Below are positions 57,640-64,000 of a stretch of 64,000 bases of DNA, piece after piece (the stretch's first letter is position 1; the number at the start of each line of letters is the position of its first letter). The notes beneath the pieces are model-generated. The model saw only the letters and a program-made list of their open reading frames with translations. It had not been told where the DNA came from and did no database searches. The position numbers were made by a program, and so were the translations under genes. Source of the stretch: Xanthobacter sp. NM-59 (GTDB lineage Bacteria > Pseudomonadota > Alphaproteobacteria > Rhizobiales > Xanthobacteraceae); assembly GCF_021401125.1 (NCBI RefSeq), contig NZ_JACBFQ010000001.1, positions 620,001 to 684,000 on the forward strand. The letters run 5' to 3'.

Positions 57640-58449
57640 TCAGCCACGTCCCCGCTGCACCGCCCGCGCCCGCGAGCCGTGAAAATAGGCCCGCAGCCAC
57701 GGATGCGTCGCCTGCATCATGGTTTCGATTGTGCCCTGCGCGATCACTTTCCCCTCTGCCAGGGCCGCTATGCGATCGCAGACCGAGTGCAGACTATCCA
57801 GATCGTGCGTTACCATGAAAACGGTAAGTCCCAAAGTTTGCTGCAGTGTGCGGATAAGCTCGTCGAAATCGCCCGCGCCAATGGGATCAAGGCCCGATGT
57901 GGGCTCGTCCAGAAACAGGATTTCCGGATCGAGCGCCAGCGAGCGCGCCAGCGCCGCGCGCTTGATCATGCCGCCGGAAAGCTCCGAGGGCAGCTTTTCC
58001 GCCACATCCGGCTTCAGGCCCACCATCTCGATCTTCGCGAAGGCGATATCGTCCATCAGGCGCTGGGAGAGCTTCAGGTTTTCCCGCAGCGGAAACTGGA
58101 TGTTCTGCTTGACCGTGAGCGACGAGAACAGCGCGCCCTGCTGAAACAGCACGCCCCAGCGCCGCTCCACGGCGGAGCGCTGGCTCTCGTTGAGGTCGTC
58201 CAGGTTCTCTCCGAACACCTCCACCATGCCGGAGCGCTTGGGCACCAGGCCGAGGATGGTGCGGGTGAGCACCGACTTGCCGCCACCGGAGGTGCCGACG
58301 AAGCCGAGGATCTCGCCGCGGTACACGTCGAGATCCAGATGGTTGAGAATGATGCGATCGCCGAAACCCACGACGATGTCGCGGACCTTGATGATGGCCT
58401 CCTTGCCATTGGCGAGCGGGGCTGCGGCGGGAGTGGGCTGCGTATCCAT
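57640..58449 (-). CDS. mlaF: MlaF-type ABC ATPase
   Basis: Cytoplasmic ATPase of the Mla-like lipid transporter, 269 residues. Walker A is GTSGGGKSVLTR, the signature motif LSGGMIKRAALARSLALDPE, Walker B EILFLDEPTSGLDP, and the switch His in VFMVTHDLDSL. The extra domain II-like region is limited. It lies seven bases after the permease gene on the same strand, so the two are cotranscribed. Confidence 0.94.
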   Translation of the reverse strand: MDTQPTPAAAPLANGKEAIIKVRDIVVGFGDRIILNHLDLDVYRGEILGFVGTSGGGKSVLTRTILGLVPKRSGMVEVFGENLDDLNESQRSAVERRWGVLFQQGALFSSLTVKQNIQFPLRENLKLSQRLMDDIAFAKIEMVGLKPDVAEKLPSELSGGMIKRAALARSLALDPEILFLDEPTSGLDPIGAGDFDELIRTLQQTLGLTVFMVTHDLDSLHSVCDRIAALAEGKVIAQGTIETMMQATHPWLRAYFHGSRARAVQRGRG

Positions 58450-58456
58450 CCCCGCC

Positions 58457-59584
58457 TCACATATTGATCGCGGCGAAGAACATGGCGAACACGCCGTCCA
58501 TCACGATCACCAGGAAGATCGCCTTCACCACGGATGCGGTGGTGTGCGCGCCGAGGGATTCCGCGCTGCCACCCACGCGCATGCCTTCCAGGCACGCGAC
58601 GATGCCGATGGTGGCGGCCATGAACGGCGCCTTAATCATGCCGACATTGAACTGGTCGAGGTCGATGGCACTCTTCAGCCGCTGCATGAAGATTTCCGGC
58701 GTGATGCCGCCATAGCCCCACGACACCAGCCCGGCCCCGAAGATGGCCGCCATGGAGCCGATGAAGGTGAGCAGCGGCAGGGCGATGACCAGCGCCATGA
58801 TGCGCGGCACCACCAGCACCTCGATGGGGTCGAAGCCCATCACGCGCAGGGCGTCCATCTCCTCGCGCATGCGCATGGAACCGAGCTCGGCGGTGTAGGC
58901 GCTGCCGGAGCGGCCGGCGATCATGATGGCGACGATGAGCACGCCCAGTTCGCGCAGCACCAGCACGCCCACCATGTCGACCACATAGATTTCCGCGCCG
59001 AAGCGCCGGAAATTGAAGATGCCCTGTTGCGCCAGGATGCAGCCGATGAGGAAGGTGATGAGCATGATGATCGGCACGGCCCGGAAGCCGACCCGATCGA
59101 GCTGGTTCACCATGGCGGTGAAGCGGAAGGTACGGGGCTTTGCCAGCACCCGCAGCATGGCGGCGATGGTGGCGCCGATGAAATTGAGGAGCGCCAAGGC
59201 GTCGGCGCCGGTGTTCACCACCTCGTGGCCGACTCGCTCCAGAACGGCTTCCTGCCGGCGGGGGGCCGGGCGCTGGTCGCGGCCGGCGCGGGCCATCTCC
59301 TCCAGCAGGATCTTATAGCGCGGCGCGAGACCCTGGATGCTGGTTGCGATGCCCTTCTCGTCCCAGGCCCGGCGCAGCCGCTCGAACAGCAGCGCGCCGA
59401 ACGTGTCCATGCGCTCGACGCCAGCGAGGTCGAAATCAACCCCCTTGGGTGAGGGGTAGGTGGCAACCGCGTCGCCCACGGCGGTTTCCAGCTCGTTCGC
59501 ATGCTCGGACGTCCACGCACCCCGTCCCGCCACGGTCAGGCGATCGTCCTGGGTATGCACGGAAATCAACGAGGTATGGGGCAA
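58457..59584 (-). CDS. mlaE: MlaE-type permease with N-terminal STAS domain
   Basis: Inner-membrane permease of the Mla-like lipid transporter, about 375 residues from TTG 59584, which has GGAGAGG upstream. The first ~100 residues are a STAS domain (GVDFDLAGVERMDTFGALLF), which in E. coli is the separate protein MlaB; here it is fused. The permease then shows RVGFRAVPIIMLITFLIGCI, ELGVLIVAIMIAGRSGSAYT, AELGSMRMREEMDALRVMGF and EGMRVGGSAESLGAHTTASV, the family signatures. GTG 59560 is an alternative start. First gene of the four-gene cluster. Confidence 0.92.
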   Translation of the reverse strand: MPHTSLISVHTQDDRLTVAGRGAWTSEHANELETAVGDAVATYPSPKGVDFDLAGVERMDTFGALLFERLRRAWDEKGIATSIQGLAPRYKILLEEMARAGRDQRPAPRRQEAVLERVGHEVVNTGADALALLNFIGATIAAMLRVLAKPRTFRFTAMVNQLDRVGFRAVPIIMLITFLIGCILAQQGIFNFRRFGAEIYVVDMVGVLVLRELGVLIVAIMIAGRSGSAYTAELGSMRMREEMDALRVMGFDPIEVLVVPRIMALVIALPLLTFIGSMAAIFGAGLVSWGYGGITPEIFMQRLKSAIDLDQFNVGMIKAPFMAATIGIVACLEGMRVGGSAESLGAHTTASVVKAIFLVIVMDGVFAMFFAAINM

Positions 59585-59898
59585 CGCGACCTCTCCAGGA
59601 CCCGGTTGTCTCTTCAGGGGCGGGTGGAATGCATCACCCCCGTGGACGCATTCTCCTGCTCTTGAACCCGCCTTCTTGCAGCGGACGCCCGCAACAGGCC
59701 ACCGGGAGGCCCCGGCTTCCACGTCATTTTGCCAGCGGCACGCACGGCCGAATCGCACTACGATTCCGCTTATGCGCCTCAGCTGCCGGCCTTCCTTACC
59801 ACATCGCCCTTCGATGCCGCTGCCCTTCGCGCCATTCCCCAAGCCGATTTTCGGCCGTGTCGGCATTTCAGGCACACCTTGCAGCAACCGGACCCGCC
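59585..59898. other. Divergent spacer between mlaE and epimerase gene
   Basis: About 310 bases without a supported gene. It should contain promoters for the leftward Mla cluster and the rightward epimerase gene. No regulatory motif is clear. Confidence 0.4.
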
Positions 59899-60876
59899 AT
59901 GCCCCGCCTGACCGTGAGCGTTGAACGTTTCCCCATCCATGGCACCTTCACCATCGCCCGCGGCTCCAAGACCGAGGCGGTCGTGGTGGTGGCTGAGATC
60001 GATACGGATGGTGCCCGCGGGCGCGGCGAGTGCGTGCCCTATGCGCGGTATTCTGAAACCGTTGACGGTGTCCGCGCGCTGGTGGAAAGCCTTGCGCCGG
60101 AGATCGCCGCCGGACTGGATCGCGCGGGGCTTCAGGCGCGCTTGCCCGCCGGCGCGGCGCGCAATGCGCTCGACTGCGCCTTTTGGGACCTGGAGGCAAA
60201 GCTGAAGGGCATCCCCGCCGCTACTCTCGCGGGCGTGCCGGCCCCGCGCCCGCTCGAGACCGCATTCACCTTGAGCCTCGCCGCCCCAGCCGAGATGGCC
60301 CAAGCTGCAGCCCATGCCAACCGCCCACTTCTGAAGCTGAAGCTGGGTGCGCCGGGTGATCCCGAGCGGCTCGCGGCGGTGCGCGCCGCCGCGCCGCGGG
60401 CCCGCCTCATCGTCGATGCCAATGAGGGTTGGGATGAAAATGCCCTGCCGGGGCTGCTCCAGGCGTGCGCGGATGTGGGCGTCGAGCTGGTGGAGCAGCC
60501 CCTGCCCGCTGCCGCCGACGAGGCCCTGGCGCGGCTGCCCCACACCGTCCCCATCTGCGCCGACGAGAGCGTTCATGATCGGGCGGGCCTGGCGGCGCTG
60601 CGCGGGCGCTATGATGCCGTCAACATCAAGCTCGACAAGACCGGCGGCCTCACCGAGGCGCTGGCTTTGGCGGACGAGGCCGAGCGCCTGGGCTTCAAGC
60701 TGATGGTGGGCTGCATGCTGGCCAGCTCCCTCGCCATGGCCCCGGCCCTGCTGGTGGCCCAGCGCGCGCAGGTGGTGGACCTGGACGGGCCGCTTCTGCT
60801 GGCGCGCGACCGCGTGCCGGGCCTTCATTATGATGGCGCCACCGTTTATCCGCCCACGCCGGAGCTGTGGGGCTGA
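59899..60876 (+). CDS. dgcA: L-Ala-D/L-Glu epimerase (dipeptide epimerase)
   Basis: Enolase-superfamily enzyme of 325 residues that epimerises L-Ala-D-Glu to L-Ala-L-Glu in murein-peptide recycling. The barrel residues are visible: catalytic Lys pair in LLKLKLGAPGDPE and VNIKLDKTGGLTEA, metal ligands in IVDANEGWDENA, VELVEQPLP and ICADESVHDR, and the C-terminal VGCMLASSLAMAPALL. ATG at 59899 is taken as start (MPRLTVSVERFPI). The usual neighbour dgcN (DUF1611) is not here. It runs head-on into the MFS gene with 31 bases of overlap at their 3' ends. Other dipeptide substrates are possible. Confidence 0.9.
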   Translation: MPRLTVSVERFPIHGTFTIARGSKTEAVVVVAEIDTDGARGRGECVPYARYSETVDGVRALVESLAPEIAAGLDRAGLQARLPAGAARNALDCAFWDLEAKLKGIPAATLAGVPAPRPLETAFTLSLAAPAEMAQAAAHANRPLLKLKLGAPGDPERLAAVRAAAPRARLIVDANEGWDENALPGLLQACADVGVELVEQPLPAAADEALARLPHTVPICADESVHDRAGLAALRGRYDAVNIKLDKTGGLTEALALADEAERLGFKLMVGCMLASSLAMAPALLVAQRAQVVDLDGPLLLARDRVPGLHYDGATVYPPTPELWG

Positions 60877-62084
60877 GGCCATCCCACCCGGCGGCGGAGA
60901 GCCAGGGCAAGCACGGCTCCCAGCAGGCCGAGCCCTGCGGAAACCGCGAACGCCTTCGCGCCCATCGCCACCCAAAGGGGGCCGGAGGCGACCGTCGCCG
61001 CCGACATGAAGATGTTCACCGTCCACGCCGCCAGCGACTGGCCCGAACCCGAGCGGTGCGCGCTGACGCCGCGCGCCACCATCTCCACCATGCCGAGATA
61101 GGTGGCGCCAAATGTAAAGCCATGCAGCAGCTGCAGCGGGAACAACAGCGCCAGGGGCGGATCGAACGCCATGACGCCGAACCGCAGCAAGGCCGCGAAC
61201 CCGCCCAGGACGATGAGCTGGAACGGCCCAAACCGGCCCATGAGCCGCGTGCCGAAGCGGAACAAGACGATTTCCGCCGCCACCCCCGTGGCCCACAGCA
61301 GGCCGATGGTGGTGAGCGACCAGCCCTCCGCCCGCCAATGCACGGAGGCGAATGCATAGAGCAGCGCGTGGCTCGCCTGAACCAGGGCCACGGCCACGAC
61401 GCCCAGCGCCAGCACCAGCGGCACCCGCTCGCGCCCCTGTTCGTGGTGCGCGGGGCGCGGCGGCGGCGGCAATTCCGGCAGGGTCAGGGACACCAGCAGA
61501 TAGCAGAGGTGCCCGAGCACGATCCACAACACCACCGACCCCGCCCCGGTGGCCGTGATGACGACGCCCCCGAGCACGTTCGCGACCAGGAACGCCCCCG
61601 AGCCCCACTGCCGCGAGCGGCCGTAATCCGCCCGTCCCGCGCGGGCCTGGCGCGAGGCGTACGAATCCAAGAGCGCGAAGCTCGGATTCCAGCTGATGGC
61701 AATGAGCCCCGCCGCAATGAAGATGGTCAACGGATCCACGCACAGCGCCAGCAGGCCAGTGGTCAGCGTGGTCATGAGGGCGAGCGTGGTCAGCACCGCT
61801 CGTGGCCGCCCCACCCGATCAGACAGGAAACCCAGGACCGGCGTGGCGAACAGGCGCGTCACCAGTGGCACGGCAATGGCGATGCCGATTTCCTGCGGGT
61901 CCAGACCGCGGTGCTGAAGCCATAGCGGCAGATAGGGCATCTGGATGCCCAGCGGCAGATAGAAGGTGGCGAAGGCTGCCGCGAGGGCGACCTTCAGATC
62001 AATGCGCGGCTTATGGGCCTCCCCCGCGCCCGCCTCGCGAGGAGGGACGCTGTCCGGTTCGATCTTTGGCGCGCGGGAGGACAT
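60846..62084 (-). CDS. MFS permease (phenylpropionate/HppT-like subfamily)
   Basis: A 412-residue major-facilitator permease with 12 hydrophobic helices. The helix 2-3 loop motif is LGFLSDRVGRPRAVL, and DYGRSRQWGSGAFLVANV matches the MFS_1-like/HcaT-type branch. The substrate cannot be read. ATG at 62084 (MSSRAPKIEPDS) is used; an in-frame GTG at 62102 adds six residues, and neither has a strong ribosome site. It shares a 31-base overlap with the converging epimerase gene. Proximity to murein-recycling genes is suggestive but the gene is on the opposite strand. Confidence 0.82.
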   Translation of the reverse strand: MSSRAPKIEPDSVPPREAGAGEAHKPRIDLKVALAAAFATFYLPLGIQMPYLPLWLQHRGLDPQEIGIAIAVPLVTRLFATPVLGFLSDRVGRPRAVLTTLALMTTLTTGLLALCVDPLTIFIAAGLIAISWNPSFALLDSYASRQARAGRADYGRSRQWGSGAFLVANVLGGVVITATGAGSVVLWIVLGHLCYLLVSLTLPELPPPPRPAHHEQGRERVPLVLALGVVAVALVQASHALLYAFASVHWRAEGWSLTTIGLLWATGVAAEIVLFRFGTRLMGRFGPFQLIVLGGFAALLRFGVMAFDPPLALLFPLQLLHGFTFGATYLGMVEMVARGVSAHRSGSGQSLAAWTVNIFMSAATVASGPLWVAMGAKAFAVSAGLGLLGAVLALALRRRVGWPQPHSSGVGG

Positions 62085-62291
62085 GGGGGTGCGGCTATTC
62101 ACGATGTGCCCGGCATCGCGCTGGGCTGATGGAGCAAGGCGCCCCCGCGCGCAACGGCGATCGGCCGATGAAGCAAAACGCGCGAAGCGACGACGCTTGA
62201 TGCGCCTTTCACAAGCGAACGCCTGCGGGAGGCGCTGCGCGGCATCCTGCCCTTTGAGAAGCGGAACGCCGGGAGGGTTTTGCGGCTGGCG

Positions 62292-63275
62292 CTACCCCCT
62301 CAGACACCGCAGATAGGTGTCCGCATCCACATTGCCGCCGGACAGAACGACGACGATGGTTCCTTCCGCGCGCAGGCGCCCCTCCAGCAGCGCGGCCAGG
62401 GCCACGGCACCGCCCGGCTCCACCACCAGCTTCAGCTCCGTGAAGGCATAGGCGACCGCGCGGGCAACCTCCGCATCGTCGGCGGACGCCGCCTCGCCGA
62501 CCAGCTCACGGCTGATGGCAAAGGTGATCTCGCCCGGCGTCGGCGCCAGGAGCGCATCGCAGAAGGAGCCGGTTGGGGCGGCATTGCGCTCGCGCACCCC
62601 TGAGCGGAAGGAGCGGGCATGGTCGTCGAACCCCGCCGGCTCGCAGGCCACCACCCGCGCGGCGGCGTCGCGTGACTTCACCGCCAGGGCGATGCCCGCG
62701 ATGAGCCCGCCACCGGAAGTGTTGGCGGCAACCAGGTCCGGCTTCAGACCCTGCGCGGCGAGATCCTCAATGATCTCCAGCCCCACGGTGCCCTGGCCGG
62801 CGATGACATCGCAATCATCATAGGGCGGCACCATTACCGCGCCGCGCTCGGCGGCGATGGCGCGGGCGATGGCGTCCCGATCCTCGGTGGCGCGATCATA
62901 GCCGACCACCTCGGCACCCAGCGCCAGCGTGCGCTCGCGCTTCAGAGCCGGCGCATCGTGGGGCATCACGATCACGGCGGGCATGTTCAAGAGCTGCGCG
63001 GCGGCCGCCACACCCTGGGCGTGATTCCCGGAAGAGCACGCCACCACCCCGGCGGCCCGACCCTCCGGCGGGATCTGCGCGATGCGGTTATAGGCGCCGC
63101 GGAACTTGAAAGAGCCGGTGCGCTGCAGGGTTTCGGGCTTCAGAAACACGCGCGCACCGACCCGCTCGCTGAGGACGGGGGAAAACACGAGGGGCGTGCG
63201 CACCGCCACGCCCTTGAGGCGGGCGGCGGCGGCATCCACATCGGCGGCGGTCGGAAGGGAAAGAGGGGTGCTCAT
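62292..63275 (-). CDS. Threonine/serine dehydratase-type PLP enzyme
   Basis: Fold-type II PLP enzyme of 327 residues. Schiff-base lysine K57 is in TGSFKFRGAY, the phosphate loop in AANTSGGGLIAG, and substrate motif CSSGNHAQGVAA is intact; SGGNVDADTYL closes the active site. There is no C-terminal ACT regulatory domain, so it is not biosynthetic feedback-controlled IlvA. Options are catabolic threonine dehydratase (TdcB), serine racemase or a related beta-elimination enzyme. Its start overlaps the glycosyltransferase stop by four bases (ATGA), so the two genes are coupled. Confidence 0.87.
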   Translation of the reverse strand: MSTPLSLPTAADVDAAAARLKGVAVRTPLVFSPVLSERVGARVFLKPETLQRTGSFKFRGAYNRIAQIPPEGRAAGVVACSSGNHAQGVAAAAQLLNMPAVIVMPHDAPALKRERTLALGAEVVGYDRATEDRDAIARAIAAERGAVMVPPYDDCDVIAGQGTVGLEIIEDLAAQGLKPDLVAANTSGGGLIAGIALAVKSRDAAARVVACEPAGFDDHARSFRSGVRERNAAPTGSFCDALLAPTPGEITFAISRELVGEAASADDAEVARAVAYAFTELKLVVEPGGAVALAALLEGRLRAEGTIVVVLSGGNVDADTYLRCLRG

Positions 63276-64000
63276 GCCTCCGAAGCTACCCGACGCCGCA
63301 GGCGAAGGCGATAGCGCCGCGCGATGGGACCGATATCGTGCGCGATCAGCACGTTATCGAGGAACTGCCGAGCACTTTCGCGCCACGTATAGCGCTCGCC
63401 GAAACGCCGCGCGGCGGCGGGCGAGAGCTCCAGCGCCTTCATGCATGCGGTGCGCAGGTCCTCGTCCAGCACGCCCACCTGCTCGGTCGCGCCTTCCAGC
63501 ACGTCCAGCGGACCGGTCACCGGATAGGCCGCCACCGGCAGCCCGCTGGCCATCGCCTCCAGCAGCACGATGCCGAAGGTGTCGGTGCGGCTGGGGAAGC
63601 AGAACACGTCGCAGGCGGCGTAGGCCTGCGCCAGCTCCTCCCCCTCCTTGGGGCCCAGGAAATGCACGTCTGGGTAGCGCGCCCGAAGCATCTCCAAAGC
63701 GGGACCGCCGCCCACCACCACTTTCGAGCCCGGCAAGTCGAGATCGAGAAAGGCCTCGATGTTCTTCTCGACGGCCACACGGCCCACGAACAGGAAGGCG
63801 GGGCGCGGAATGTTCAGCGTCGCCTCGGGCCGGGGGCGGAACAGGTCCGCGTCGACCCCGCGCGACCAGCGCATGAGGCGCTTGAAGCCGCGCGCCGCCA
63901 GGTCCCGCTCCAGCGTGGCGGTGGAGACCATGACGCCGCCGGCCGCATTGTGGAACGAGCGCAGCCACGCATAGGTCCAGCGCTCGGGCACCGGGGCGCG
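63272..64000 (-). CDS. GT4-family glycosyltransferase, 5' end truncated
   Basis: C-terminal ~240 residues of a GT-B glycosyltransferase whose N terminus is beyond the window edge. The nucleotide-sugar domain shows FLFVGRVAVEKNIEAFLDLD, VVVGGGPALEMLRARYPDVH, and FCFPSRTDTFGIVLLEAMAS with the EX7E motif around DTFGIVLLEAM. The donor and acceptor are not apparent. It is translationally coupled to the downstream PLP enzyme gene. The open frame continues to base 64000, and an internal GTG at 63991 is within the domain. Confidence 0.9.
   Translation of the reverse strand, partial: RAPVPERWTYAWLRSFHNAAGGVMVSTATLERDLAARGFKRLMRWSRGVDADLFRPRPEATLNIPRPAFLFVGRVAVEKNIEAFLDLDLPGSKVVVGGGPALEMLRARYPDVHFLGPKEGEELAQAYAACDVFCFPSRTDTFGIVLLEAMASGLPVAAYPVTGPLDVLEGATEQVGVLDEDLRTACMKALELSPAAARRFGERYTWRESARQFLDNVLIAHDIGPIARRYRLRLRRRVASEA

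Overview
The window is 64 kb of GC-rich, densely packed chromosome from an alphaproteobacterium. Gene content and order point to Hyphomicrobiales, most likely Xanthobacteraceae (the Azorhizobium/Xanthobacter group). The evidence is ntrC-ntrYX-trkA followed by an NrfA-type hfq and hflX, the DUF177-plsX-fabH-ihfA-merR block, rnr-DUF983-nudix, the purC-purS-purQ-purL-bolA-grxD block, and several families found almost only in this class (DUF1476, DUF3572, Cbp3-type chaperone, DivK). The family assignment is inference; no 16S gene lies in the window. I see no prophage, insertion sequence, integron or CRISPR array.

Layout. 1-10 kb: end of ntrC, the ntrYX nitrogen two-component pair, trkA and trkH for potassium uptake, a D-amino-acid transaminase, hfq and hflX. 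10-20 kb: mazG, a TrmO-like gene, a metallo-beta-lactamase-fold hydrolase, tRNA-Pro(GGG), rlpA, then a leftward block for a cytochrome bc1 chaperone, DUF177, plsX, fabH, ihfA and a greatly lengthened MerR regulator. 20-28 kb: bamE, tpiA, ppiD-trpE, and a leftward ccmC-ccmD-ccmG operon ending in an E1-like (MoeB/HesA) gene. 28-34 kb: a ModE-type DNA-binding protein beside a good Mo-box, then rnr, DUF983, a Nudix hydrolase, an MFS transporter and rpmG. 34-49 kb: a 0.9 kb gene-free stretch, divK, DUF3572, dinB, purB, the leftward purine operon with bolA and grxD, the F1-ATPase inhibitor (DUF1476), rpsD, a glutamine amidotransferase, a lytic transglycosylase, murI and a 2Fe-2S ferredoxin. 49-55 kb: a 1,565-residue membrane-anchored coiled-coil protein and a ParA/MinD-like P-loop ATPase. 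56-64 kb: an Mla-type lipid ABC transporter, an L-Ala-D/L-Glu epimerase, an MFS permease, a PLP dehydratase and a truncated glycosyltransferase.

The best candidate for something undescribed is the 49.5-55.1 kb pair: a giant two-helix membrane coiled coil, carrying five 153-bp tandem repeats, followed by an atypical P-loop ATPase. Next are a ModE-type Mo-box in the ccmC-to-E1-like promoter region, a MerR protein with about 500 extra disordered residues, and an NtrX that has lost the sigma-54-contacting GAFTGA loop. Most other genes are ordinary housekeeping genes. Several long open frames opposite real genes are GC-driven shadows and are left out.
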